In this document: positions 1 through 9,092 of the stretch, in pieces
Numbering within the stretch: position 1 is the stretch's first letter
Layout of the letters: each line of letters starts with the position of its first letter
NCBI GenBank assembly: GCA_037178625.1
Contig: CM074128.1
Location: 806,001 to 870,000 of the forward strand
Source: Skeletonema tropicum
Taxonomy: Eukaryota > Bacillariophyta > Thalassiosirophyceae > Thalassiosirales > Thalassiosiraceae
Length of the DNA stretch: 64,000 bases
Direction: 5' to 3'
Notes under the pieces: model-generated
The model's database searches: none
What the model saw: only the letters and a program-made list of their open reading frames with translations
What the model was told of the DNA's origin: nothing
Position numbers and translations under genes: made by a program

Positions 1-1
1 C

Positions 2-121
2 GATGTCAGCAGTGACCATATGCAGCTTTATCCGTCAACCATTACTTCATTGAAACCGGAGAATCATAACAAGTCACTGAAGATTCCACTCCGATCTATT
101 CAGAGCAATGTAGCGCCATAA
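2..121 (+). CDS. possible 3' end of a gene entering from the left edge
   Basis: An open frame enters from the window start and stops at TAA 119-121, giving about 39 residues beginning DVSSDHMQLYP and ending SIQSNVAP. The composition is plausible for coding sequence, but there is no domain to recognise. It could be a terminal exon of a gene lying to the left, or chance. The next short open frame (189-368) is on the same strand and could belong to the same transcript after an intron; I could not define splice sites. Confidence 0.25.
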   Translation, partial: DVSSDHMQLYPSTITSLKPENHNKSLKIPLRSIQSNVAP

Positions 122-188
122 CAACAGCCTTCTTCGGAGACAATATGTGCACTTATTCCACCCTGATTGAACTTCAAGTCACACAACT

Positions 189-368
189 ATGACCCTGTCT
201 CTCCAATCAAATGCAATAGTTGCTGTGCCATTGTTGTCGGATGGTGAGGTTGGATTGAACAACGAAACCATTGCAGTTTGTTCGAGGAATGGCCATGTGT
301 TGGGCTATGGTGATACCAAGGCTGAGTTCGCCGATGGTAGTGTAGTCAGTGAAATCGGATCTCCTTAA
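189..368 (+). CDS. small ORF, hypothetical (59 aa)
   Basis: An ATG at 189 opens a 59-residue frame (starts MTLSLQSNAIVAVPLL, ends VVSEIGSP) with balanced, coding-like composition. The longer frame on the opposite strand over the same bases is rich in Ser/His/Thr and looks like its shadow. No family recognised. It may be the last exon of the gene whose fragment is seen at 2-121. From its end to the first transposon (369-1276) I see no convincing gene. Confidence 0.25.
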   Translation: MTLSLQSNAIVAVPLLSDGEVGLNNETIAVCSRNGHVLGYGDTKAEFADGSVVSEIGSP

Positions 369-1037
369 CAGCTCCATGGCACAAAGCGATCCTTCCATAT
401 TATTGAGAGCTCTCCTGTCGTGTTTAGTTGTCTCGTCATGATCAGAGGTCGGAATAGAGCAATGAAATGGGTGACATTTGTGTGTAATCGATGATGTGAT
501 GTGCAGCAGCAACATGGTGCCTGACGGAGTGCTATGGCCATATGAAGTCACTAACAATGAATCACACCGACACCCAATGTCTATATGTATAAGCGGCGGC
601 GAGGGTTGATGGAGAGAGGCCGATTGTACCATTCATATTGAGTGGAATTGGACGATGATGCTACGATGATGGTAATTTGCGCTGCTATAGCGGCATTTTG
701 ATTTGCGTCTCTGCTCTTTAATAACTAAGTTGGGTAGGCTCGGCTTTGGATTCCTTGTGTTCTAAGCTATTCATGGACTACCATACCCAACCACCTGTAG
801 ATGTAATGGAGGAGGTGTGGTTTTTTATGTTATGGCACTTTTATGGCGGAAATGGTGCCATGGCGTGGTGGATTGTCGCGGTGGTGGAACTTTTTGGTGG
901 TGGCCAAAAACACATTTGGGGGCTCTTCTGACCTTCTCAAGTGCCGGATGGAGCTACATACTATTCCTACGTACATACGCTACCCCGTAGGGTCCGTGAT
1001 TTAAGACAGCTATCCCCAAATACGTAAGTAGGTAGCC

Positions 1038-1166
1038 TATCCCCCCCTCAAAGTCTCAGCCTTGAGCCAACATTTTATCCCCCCTCACCCCTCATTCATT
1101 TACAACTTTGAGTTATCCCCGCCCCCCCCAAATAATCTCAGCCTCGCCAAAATTCTTATCCCCCGG
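1038..1166 (+). repeat. imperfect C-rich tandem duplication
   Basis: Two diverged copies of a roughly 50-bp C-rich unit lie head to tail. Each has the pattern TATCCCC..., then TCTCAGCCT, then GCCAA.ATT..TATCCCCC, starting near 1038 and 1112. The second runs into a CCCCGGGGGG palindrome at about 1162. No coding potential. It lies just outside the left end of the Tc1-like transposon and may be a relic of another mobile element. Confidence 0.4.
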
Positions 1167-1276
1167 GGGGATTATTTCGAGCGATTCAACTGTATGTAGA
1201 GCGGAGAGGAAGGGGTACCGTAGGTTCCTACGTAATAGATATATAGATAACACCAACATAGTAGTAGCTCCTTATA

Positions 1277-1487
1277 CTACAATTTCGAGATCATTTGATT
1301 TTTACCCCCCCCTTTATAAAATATACCTAGGTAAAAAATATAGTTGAAAATCAACTAGTAAAAATACCTAGGTAAAAAATATAGTTGCTTCTTCGTAGGA
1401 ATTCAGTGTAAAAAAGTCCGCCAAGGGTGAAAAATCATCATTTCTCATCCGTTATCATTGCATTGCACACAATGATGAAAACAGCAC
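1277..1487 (+). repeat. left terminal inverted repeat of the Tc1-like element
   Basis: 211 bp, almost identical in inverted orientation to 4072-4282. It contains two direct copies of a CCTAGG-centred motif followed by AAAAAATATAGTTG, a TTGAAAATCAA palindrome between them, and an oligo-C run. The paired internal copies are plausible transposase binding sites, as in IR/DR-type Tc1 elements; this is an inference. Confidence 0.9.
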
Positions 1488-1644
1488 CATAAGTAGCCAC
1501 AACGCAGTACGTAATTGCAACGATGCCACATGACATAGAGCATCGACCGCCCCTGCAGACGAGGAAGAGAGCTGCCCCCCATCCTTCGACCGGCGGTCGA
1601 GGCGATGGTTACTCACAGGAGATGCGTAATCTCGTTGTTGCCGT

Positions 1645-2710
1645 GTGAACGCTGCAGGCATGTCAAATCATCCTATCTTTGATCAACTGCGTGCGTTGCA
1701 TTTATTTCCGTCGGCTTCAACGGAGAGAAGGCATGTAGCTCTGCGAAATAACGAAGGGCATATCCGACCATGTAGACGTTCTGGTAACAAACGTGCGACT
1801 GTGCTCCGTGGTCATGATCTTCTCCTCCTAGCACTCTATCGGATTACATTCCCCAAAGCAACAGCAGCCGAGATCAATGCCTTTTTATACCGAGCCAATT
1901 ACGGCAGCATGACATTTCGGTTTTACTCACCCTCACAAATATCAGAAACAGAAAAGTGGATTGGGCTCACCCGTAAAAAGGGGAGCACCACTGCGTACCA
2001 GGCCCTACTTCCTGTCAACAAGCACAAGCGTTGGGCGTATTGGAATCTGCCATATCCGTATGGGATAGCAGACATTAGACGACAGGATATAATTGATCTT
2101 GACTAGTGCGGTGTAGAAGTACAGTCGGCTGATCGCAACATAGGGAAGGCTTATGTCGGGAAGAGGGTGAAACAGACTGGACCGTATCAAAAGTCCACTA
2201 AATACAAGTTACTACTTGCAATTTCCGGAGATGGTGCCAATCCAAGAAGATGGAGAGATACTTGGACGGGAGAGGGAACGACAGGGCCGAGAATGATTGA
2301 TTTTATTCAGGCGATCCTAAATGATATTGGACCAGGCACTCCCCAGCGGCGTTATTGTTTCACATTGGACAATTTGAGGTAGTGTAATAATATGTGTGTG
2401 TGCGTGTCTGCTCTACTGTTCTGTCAAACATTAGATACTTCTCTCACACATGTCATGCCTTCCAGTTCTCATCATAATGTACAGATGGTCGCTCTTATCT
2501 ATGCTGCAGGGCATAGGATCGTGTTTCGTGCTCCATACTATCCGGTCGACGGACCTATTGAGTATGTGTTCAATACAATTCAAGGTATTGAGAATTCGCA
2601 TGGATGCAATCACTGACGGGACATCTCTTCTCAACGAATTGCTTCGTGCAATTGCATCTATCCCTTCCTTTGAACCATACTTTGTAAACTGCGGAGTTAT
2701 CAATAATTAG
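1645..2710 (+). pseudogene. Tc1/IS630-like (DDE_3) transposase, broken
   Basis: The frame from 1645 (or ATG 1660, MSNHPIFDQL) gives an N-terminal region with HTH-like spacing. An in-frame TAG at 2104-2106 then interrupts DIIDLD and CGVEVQSADR, probably a GAG-to-TAG change. Next come the DDE strands: LLLAISGDG with the first Asp and YCFTLDNL with the second. An intron with GT/AG ends (2379-2466, 88 bp) joins LDNL to SSHHNVQMV. YPVDGPIEYVFN then supplies the final acidic residue, matching the NPIE box of Tc1 transposases. A one-base shift near 2580 separates FNTIQ from the C-terminal frame, which runs to TAG 2708-2710. One nonsense and one frameshift make this copy non-functional; the family assignment is firm. 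Confidence 0.8.
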
Positions 2711-2769
2711 AAGACTTTCCATGTAATTCAATCAGTTAGTAAATATGTTACCTATTCATATTCTTTAGT

Positions 2770-3979
2770 CTCATTCTTCCTCAGAATCAGACGCATGCGC
2801 ACGGTCAAATCTCGCCATCATTGTGTTGGGGGTGAGGTCAGGGCCACCCTGGCTCAATGTCGGTTCGCCATCGGCAATTAGATCACGCATCGAACCCACA
2901 ACGTATCTCCCACCTTCATCAACTTCCGTTTGCGTTGCCTTGCCTCAGTTCTCTGAAGCTTTTGAGGAGTCGTCAGAATGCTGCTGTCTTTGTCGTTATG
3001 CATATTACTTGAGTTCTTCGAGAGTAATCTGTTGAGCATACGCTGTGCGACTTCGTTGCGGTCTGCGCTCCTCTCTGCTGCTGACTTATTGGTCCCCTTC
3101 CCCTGCATAACTTGGCTACCGGCGGCATTGAAGGTAGGAAGTAGAGCAGAACCACCTTGGCCTTGACTCAAAGTGGAAGGATGCGATCCCATTGTTGACA
3201 TAGTGGAGGGATGCTGAGTCTGATAGATGCGGCTTGGTGGTGATGATGGAGTTGGAGTTCCCCCATCGTCGACAAGGTCAATGATAGGCATCTACGGCAG
3301 TCATCTTCCTTTACTGTAATTACACTGTTGTGATTACACCACGGACACATATGATGCGCAGGGTCCTGTGGTTGACGTGACGAATCAAATCTACGCCCAA
3401 CCATGTCTTGTTCAAGGGCGCGTCCTTTGAGCAGCTTGTTCGACCCATTTTCTTCTGCTTCAATCTTCTCCCTGGCGGCCACATCTACCTTCTTTAGAAG
3501 ATCAACACATTTTTTGTAAAGTTTATCTTCATCCGAACGGAGCATATCATCTTCTGATTGCAACGCCGCCCGCCGTCTACGATGCCCCATGGATTGAAGT
3601 CGCTTCTGTCGTTTGTGGTGGAGGATTGTGTCGGCTATGTTCAAAATCTGCACCAAAAGGTTGGAATGACCTTCATTTTTCATGTCCCTGATTTTTTTTT
3701 GGAGCTGTATTGCTTCAAAATTTCGTCGAATATCGTCAACATGTCGGTGCGATTGGCAATGTCGATGTCACCAATGTCCCTCTTGATCTGCTTAGATAAT
3801 TTGACGACTTCTATGGCGATATTCCTCTTCTCCACTAGTGACCAAGGCGAAGATCTCGGTGAAGATCTCAGAACTGTAATGCGCACCTCATCCGGGATGA
3901 TGTTGGGTAGGGAGGAATCATTTCCTCTCTGTGCACGAAGCCTTTGGAGGTTCTCCGCGGGGTTTCTGGATTGCTGCAT
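2770..3979 (-). pseudogene. accessory ORF of the Tc1-like element, frameshifted, unknown function
   Basis: Reading leftward from 3979 there are four successive frames with coding-like composition. They are 3979-3680 (starts MQQSRNPAENLQRLR), 3683 to about 3295, about 3291-2878, and a last segment ending in an acidic SDSEEE tail at a stop at 2770. The first shift falls at a run of nine T at 3692-3700; the others are near 3295 and 2905. The second segment carries CPWCNH and DDCRRC, a CxxC...CxxC zinc-knuckle-like arrangement. The third is rich in Pro/Ser/Thr. The gene converges on the transposase inside the same inverted repeats, so it is probably a second transposon protein such as a DNA-binding or regulatory factor. 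I do not recognise the family. Confidence 0.5.
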
Positions 3980-4071
3980 CTTCTTCTCCTTGTGGTCTTC
4001 CTCCTCGACTGATTGGTGTCAGGCGTCGTAGTTTACTGTAGTGATGGAGAGGAAGGGACGGGACGTACCAT

Positions 4072-4282
4072 GTGCTGTTTTCATCATTGTGTGCAATGCT
4101 ATGATAACGGATGAGAAATGATGATTTTTCACCCTTGGCGGACTTTTTTACACTGAATTCCTACGAAGAAGCAACTATATTTTTTACCTAGGTATTTTTA
4201 CTAGTTGATTTTCAACTATATTTTTTACCTAGGTATATTTTATAAAGGGGGGGGTAAAAATCAAATGATCTCGAAATTGTAG
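4072..4282 (-). repeat. right terminal inverted repeat of the Tc1-like element
   Basis: Inverted partner of 1277-1487. Differences are limited to a few bases and the length of the G/C homopolymer. The inner limit is where the match CAGCAC/GTGCTG stops (1487 and 4072). Confidence 0.9.
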
Positions 4283-4370
4283 TACTTTCTTAGGCCCGTT
4301 CTGTCAAGAGTTTTTTTTGCCTATTTTGGAGCCTATGAACCCTGAGAATAGGGCAAATAAGTACGTAGGA

Positions 4371-4622
4371 ATTCCATACATGCCTGTCCCCCGTTTTTTT
4401 TTGGTTCCGACGATCTCCACTTTTTGCTCTCCACCGCCGCAGCCACAAAGATCCGCCCTCCCGTAGTATCATATTACCACCCATACCATAGGGCACACAC
4501 AACGCATAATAACTTGATAACATACTGTCCCCTACAGAATTTTCCGTAGAATTCAACGGCGGCCGCCGATTTGTTACGTTTGCAGCGGTTTTATTTACGT
4601 ATCGTCATAAAGCTGACGGTGC
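4371..4622 (+). repeat. left inner long inverted repeat of the FEN1-SWIM element
   Basis: About 250 bp, strongly matching 7800-8053 in reverse orientation. It includes the oligo-G/C stretch next to CCTGTCCCCC and ends with GCTGACGGTGC. It lies immediately upstream of the plus-strand gene start (ATG 4652), so it may serve as that gene's promoter. A long ATG-opened frame inside the repeat is repeat-encoded and not counted as a gene. Confidence 0.85.
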
Positions 4623-4651
4623 TTTTTCTTATCATCATCGCATCTTTCATC

Positions 4652-5728
4652 ATGGTTTCGACCAAACAATTGTCTCCCAAGACTCCGAAGGTAGGAAAGA
4701 AGCGCCGATCAACAAAAGTTACTCCCTCTCCTGTGGCAGTGAAAAAGAAAAAGAATGCATGTGACTGCAATTGGAAAGATTGCGCTAAACTTCTGGCAAT
4801 TTTTAACAAAAACAAACACCCTGACTTTGCTGGCAGATGCATCAATATTGAAGTGTCCGACACAGTCAATGCATTGAATTTTATTAATTGTGCATGTAAA
4901 AACCTTGGTATTTCCGTATCCGACTACAAAGAACTAAAACAGAAAGCAACAGATGACTCTAATATGAAACGGACACGTGCAACACACACGGAGGGAGGGA
5001 GGAGGAAGAAGAACAACATATTCATTGCACGGCATCACTTCAAGCCTGGGCTATGGAGAATGAAAAAAGCGAGTAAGAAAAAGTGGCAATGGCTTCAGCC
5101 CATATCATCAGACGACGTTAAAAAATACAAAGTGTTGGCTGATAACTACACAACCGACAAAGTTGTACGGTTCGATCCGGACATATCCAACAAACTACAA
5201 AATGGGAGAGAGAAGAAAGTCGACTGTGAATCAGAGGAGGGGAGAATGTATATCAAAGCGCCATGCGCTACAAAGGAGGATGTGCGGCAGATTGCAGAAC
5301 CTCGTCAAGGACTTGACAGCAACACTCTTGATGAAAAGAGGGAAGCTGCACTTACAGCAGAGGAAATGAAAGCAACGATTGCTTCAAAGGATGCAATGAT
5401 TGAAACGCTACGAAAGCAACTAGAACAATCCAATGCAGAGAAGAAAAAGAAAGATGACGAACTAAAGCGAATAAAATTACAAAAGGATGTTGCAAAGTCA
5501 CAAAAGAAAGCTGTGCAGAAAAGTATCAAAAGAACGACGGCCAAGCATGCTGAGGATGTTGCAAACATTGCGGTGGAACTGCAGGAATCCACTATTTTGC
5601 AAGAAGCAAAGGAGATCGTCTTGAACGCTGGTGGTCTGTCCATACTACTTGATACCTCTCTTACCATATGCACATTCCCTGGCACATGGCGAGGCGAATC
5701 TAGATCAACCATTTCGTACACCAGGTGA
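4652..5728 (+). CDS. transposon-encoded basic coiled-coil protein, unknown family
   Basis: A 358-residue product if translation starts at ATG 4652 (MVSTKQLSPKTPK). An upstream ATG at 4571 would add 27 hydrophobic residues encoded by the inverted repeat itself, so I prefer the later start. The N-terminus is very basic (KVGKKRRSTK, VKKKKNACDC) and leads into Cys residues spaced C-x-C-x4-C (CDCNWKDC), followed by more Cys (CINIE, CACKN). A basic patch with ARHHFKPGLW loosely recalls the end of THAP-type zinc domains; this is only a resemblance. Residues about 230-320 are a highly charged Lys/Glu coiled coil. The gene converges with the nuclease gene, the stops being 66 bp apart. It could be the DNA-binding subunit of the element. 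Function unknown. Confidence 0.6.
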   Translation: MVSTKQLSPKTPKVGKKRRSTKVTPSPVAVKKKKNACDCNWKDCAKLLAIFNKNKHPDFAGRCINIEVSDTVNALNFINCACKNLGISVSDYKELKQKATDDSNMKRTRATHTEGGRRKKNNIFIARHHFKPGLWRMKKASKKKWQWLQPISSDDVKKYKVLADNYTTDKVVRFDPDISNKLQNGREKKVDCESEEGRMYIKAPCATKEDVRQIAEPRQGLDSNTLDEKREAALTAEEMKATIASKDAMIETLRKQLEQSNAEKKKKDDELKRIKLQKDVAKSQKKAVQKSIKRTTAKHAEDVANIAVELQESTILQEAKEIVLNAGGLSILLDTSLTICTFPGTWRGESRSTISYTR

Positions 5729-5794
5729 TAACTCGATCGTTGCGGAGGAGTACTGGCCCAAAAACAAGAAGAGTCGTAAATCATAAATGTTATA

Positions 5795-7774
5795 TTAATC
5801 ATTTCGCTTTCGTTTATTACCTGCTTGCCTCTTAGTTTGAGCTTGCTGCCTATTAAAAATATCTAATGCATGCAAGTTCTCAATCAATACTGGTTCAGCT
5901 TGTACAAGCTTTGGAGACACAGGATATCCTGTCTCAAATTCCTTCTGTGAAGCACTACGCTGCACTAATGCTAGCACCAAGAGGAAAGCAATCATATGCG
6001 AGCAAAAGAGTGATCCATCTTCGCAACTGCATGTTGACAGTGGGGATGATAGAAAGTCCCCGTCCTTCTTATCTTCAAAGACGGCATGGATGGTATGGAT
6101 GACAGGTCGGACAGAACTCAGAGCTTCGCAGCGCAATAGCAGGCAAGATGAATTGTCTATTTTGGATGTCACATTGCAACATTGGATAGAGCGTGGATTG
6201 ATGTTTCCTCCTTTCAAGAGTAGTATTGCTCGTGATCTCATTCCTGGAAGGGCTCCATCCAACTTCTCTTCCATGTAGCTGTCACTTACATCTCTAACGA
6301 GTTTTGCAATTGTGTAGTAGTCTTTGTCCCAAGAGTCAAACTTATTGTTAGCAATTCGTGCCTCTAACGCCTCAAATCCGTTGTACTTTCCCATTAGAAA
6401 CTTGATACTAGGAGGAAGCACAGGTTTGTTGTTAGCTAATGCCCACCGTACATTCCGCTCGATAATTGATCTCGACTCCTTCTGAAGTGTTTTAATCCCT
6501 CTTGACTGCAGCCAAAGTATTAGACACAATCGCGGTTGTGCTTCAAGTGGAACCTTTTCAAAGTCAAGGCGGGCAAATGTTGGAAGCGGCTCACTTGTTG
6601 CAACAGTTGCATTATCAGCAGCAGAATAACAGGGGCCACGCTCCTCATCAACTGGCTTCCCAGTCAATGGTACGACATTGCGTACATGGTAAACGTCATC
6701 GTATTGATGCGGGGTGATGGCAGCATCTCTGTCGAAGGCGATTTGAAGATATGATTCTAAATCGTCAACACCTTCTGGCAATGGAGTCAATGGTACAACC
6801 GACACATTCCCGGTACTCTGACATTTCTGAAATACCGGTGCATGCAAGAGGTAACGGCGTGCTGCTTCGTAATCTGCCGCATAATTGTCGGGTGCATTCT
6901 TATTTGTAGCCCCCAATGTCTTCACCCACTCCTCGCGGTCACTTGCTGCGGCTAGTTTATCAATCAATCCACCATCTTTCAGAACAGTCTTCTTTCCAAC
7001 TAAGCGGATGTTTGGATGGTAATCATTACCTAGGAGCAGAGCGATGTCAACAATATTGTTGGGATGTTGTGCCAATTTAGACGATGTTTCTCGCTCAATG
7101 AATTCTTTCTTTTCGTAGATGCGTGAAAATAACTTTCCTGATTCTGTTTTCCATTTAGATAGAACCATCTCGCTGTTCAGGATAATCAGGTCGCCATCCT
7201 CTGTCGCAATTGCGTCAACAACACCGTCCATCTCCAGCTTCCTCATCTGTTGGTCTGCCTCAAATAAAGAGCCAACCATCCAGATGCCTTTACTTGCCAT
7301 CCAAGAAATAACTGCTGCATGATCGGCTGCGGTAGGATGCGCCTTTTTCATTCTACTTGCAATTGCTTGTTCCACCTCTTCTTCTTCAAAGTTAAGGGGT
7401 GCAGCATCATCTTGCAGTTGCAACACATCACACAAAAACTTATCATACTCTTCCCCACCTTTGTTGCGATCACCTTGCCTACGCAACTTCTCTCTATTCT
7501 TTATTGGCGGCGCTTTCCCGTCAAATACGTAGCAGGGTATTACTCCTGCATCAATCACCAGGTCGTGAAACTCTTGCACGTAGTCTAATATATCCGGAGA
7601 TGCATAAGTTGGTTCGTTTGTTGAAGTCAGTTTCGTCAGCTCCTTGCCGTTTACCTTGTTCAATATGATTGCAGCATCGAAGGCAACTCTTTTCCCTTTC
7701 AAAATAGATAATGCTTGGTGTGGTTTGCTGCTAAAGCCACCCAAAGCATGCACCCAGAGGTGACGGACTGTCAT
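5795..7774 (-). CDS. FEN1/XPG-family structure-specific nuclease with C-terminal SWIM zinc motif
   Basis: A 659-residue uninterrupted product. The N-terminal half has the order of the Rad2/FEN1 family: Asp33 in RVAFDAA, Asp85 in CYVFDGKAPP, Glu172 in SLFEADQQ, Asp193 and Asp195 in ATEDGDLIILNS, and Asp251 in LLLGNDY. These match FEN1 metal-binding positions (D34, D86, E158, D179, D181, D233), so the metal site looks intact. Residues about 330-570 have no match I recognise. Near the C-terminus Cys582-x-Cys584-x6-Cys591-x-His593 is a SWIM zinc-finger pattern, followed by a basic tail (KRQAGNKRKRND) resembling a nuclear localisation signal. Cellular FEN1 lacks a SWIM motif and has a PCNA box not seen here. 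SWIM motifs are common in MULE transposases. The gene lies within transposon inverted repeats, so it is probably a mobile-element enzyme that cuts flapped or branched DNA; its exact role is inference. Confidence 0.85.
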   Translation of the reverse strand: MTVRHLWVHALGGFSSKPHQALSILKGKRVAFDAAIILNKVNGKELTKLTSTNEPTYASPDILDYVQEFHDLVIDAGVIPCYVFDGKAPPIKNREKLRRQGDRNKGGEEYDKFLCDVLQLQDDAAPLNFEEEEVEQAIASRMKKAHPTAADHAAVISWMASKGIWMVGSLFEADQQMRKLEMDGVVDAIATEDGDLIILNSEMVLSKWKTESGKLFSRIYEKKEFIERETSSKLAQHPNNIVDIALLLGNDYHPNIRLVGKKTVLKDGGLIDKLAAASDREEWVKTLGATNKNAPDNYAADYEAARRYLLHAPVFQKCQSTGNVSVVPLTPLPEGVDDLESYLQIAFDRDAAITPHQYDDVYHVRNVVPLTGKPVDEERGPCYSAADNATVATSEPLPTFARLDFEKVPLEAQPRLCLILWLQSRGIKTLQKESRSIIERNVRWALANNKPVLPPSIKFLMGKYNGFEALEARIANNKFDSWDKDYYTIAKLVRDVSDSYMEEKLDGALPGMRSRAILLLKGGNINPRSIQCCNVTSKIDNSSCLLLRCEALSSVRPVIHTIHAVFEDKKDGDFLSSPLSTCSCEDGSLFCSHMIAFLLVLALVQRSASQKEFETGYPVSPKLVQAEPVLIENLHALDIFNRQQAQTKRQAGNKRKRND

Positions 7775-7799
7775 CGGCGTGGAATAAATTAATTATCAC

Positions 7800-8053
7800 G
7801 CACCGTCAGCTTTATGACGATACGTAAATAAAACCGCTGCAAACGTAACAAATCGGCGGCCACCGTTGAATTCTACGGAAAATTCTGTAGGGGACAGTAT
7901 GTTATCAAGTTATTATGCGTTGTGTGTGCCCTATGGTATGGTTGGTAGTATGATACTACGGGAGGGCGGATCTTTTGTGGCTACGGTGGTGGAGAGCAAA
8001 AAGTTGAGATCGTCGGAACCAAAAAAAAACGGGGGACAGGCTTTACGTAGGGA
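7800..8053 (-). repeat. right inner long inverted repeat of the FEN1-SWIM element
   Basis: Inverted partner of 4371-4622. Its inner edge lies 26 bp upstream of the nuclease start (ATG at 7774), mirroring the 29 bp between the left repeat and ATG 4652. Each repeat therefore sits as a common promoter-like segment in front of one of the two convergent genes. Confidence 0.85.
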
Positions 8054-9092
8054 TTCTCACGGTTCATTCTGGTCCCTATTTTCTCACCTCAAGAATAGGA
8101 TGGAAAATAGGCTCAAAACCCCCTCAGAATCAGCCCCTTTTAAAGGAGGTTTTCGTTCCTATTTTCAAACCTATTTTCAAACGAACATCAGGAATATCGG
8201 AAACACCACCTCTATCATCGCATCTGGCAACGGCACCATGATAGCCGCTGTTAGTAGCTATGTCCGCTCAGCCACTCAATTAAAAATGATTTGAGTGGTC
8301 TAAACCGAACATAATAATGCCATGAGTGGTAGAGCCGCAGGGTTTTACATACAGTTCAATAATAATATAAAATAATTACATATATGTTTTAATGACTACC
8401 TAAATCCCCCCCTTATTCTTCACCCCTTTGATAATATTGGCGTTGAAATAACCGAACCTATCGCATATATTATCGAGAGACAAAGTTTTATCGCTCACCA
8501 CTATTTAATCCGCCGCATAGGCTTATTGCTGTGCTGAGTTGTGTATCTAGTAAATTATGCCTTTTTTGTGTGCACATCATAATTAAATGCCTACTTGAGG
8601 GGTCGTGATATTGATAGCTGTTCCGGGAGGACGAATTATCGGTTCGTAATAATATCAGTAATATGCCAAGGCGAAGTGGTTTCATTCATTGTCTAACTAC
8701 CCCTAACGCACTGGTTTGCATCCACATGTGTCGATCTTGATCACTTGGAATGGCGCCTCATTAATTAAATAACTAGGTCATCTGCAACGACGCCCTGGAG
8801 AGAATATTTTGTCACATGCCATATCTATTAGCGACGCTATCGATAATACACCGATAATCTTTATGGACGTATTTGAAGGGCCGTCTGTGTAGGATGTCAT
8901 CGTGCCGACATGGTGGTTTACATTGGGTGGCCATTCTCGGAAATCACCGAATCTACGGCGAAACTCGGCGTTCAAAAATAGGACGGGCCATTTCGCCATT
9001 CTGTCAACAAAAGCCCTATTTTGCCGAAAGAAGCGGATAGAAAAGAAAAGAGGGAAGAATAGGCTCCTCCAGAATAGGCTCCAAAAACTCTT
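8054..9092. other. right arm of the FEN1-SWIM element, mosaic non-coding DNA
   Basis: Several short segments recur: GCCTATTTT or AAAATAGG blocks near 8085-8120, 8155-8185, 8973-9020 and 9055-9080. They resemble pieces of the left arm between the outer end and the inner repeat (4320-4345). About 900 bp of unrelated AT-rich sequence separates them, suggesting a secondary insertion or rearrangement. A short minus-strand stretch (about 8780-8910) has coding-like composition, but no gene can be supported. Confidence 0.4.

Larger units (their letters stand above)
1277..4282. mobile_element. Tc1/IS630-like DNA transposon, 3.0 kb, inactive
   Basis: Two long inverted repeats (1277-1487 and 4072-4282, both 211 bp) begin CTACAATTTCGAG and are bounded on each side by TA (1275-1276 and 4283-4284). 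This is the target duplication expected of Tc1/mariner elements. Inside are a transposase gene on the plus strand and an accessory ORF on the minus strand, convergent with it. Both are broken by stops or frameshifts, so this copy looks non-autonomous now. The element sits 10 bp from the next transposon on its right. Confidence 0.85.

Noticed and set aside
746..931. 61-residue plus-strand ORF
   Set aside because: Trp/Gly/Phe-rich low-complexity translation without a start context or homology.
3558..4031. 157-residue plus-strand ORF inside the Tc1-like element
   Set aside because: It is the complement of the accessory minus-strand frames, which have the better composition and a Cys motif.
4290..4556. 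ORFs MNSTENSVGDSMLSS in both inner inverted repeats (also 7866-8294)
   Set aside because: The two are the same repeat sequence read in opposite orientation and diverge by frameshift beyond the repeat. Best explained as repeat DNA.
5305..5802. 165-residue minus-strand ORF overlapping the coiled-coil gene
   Set aside because: Ser/Phe/Cys-rich shadow of Lys/Glu codons on the other strand, typical of the antisense of a coiled coil.
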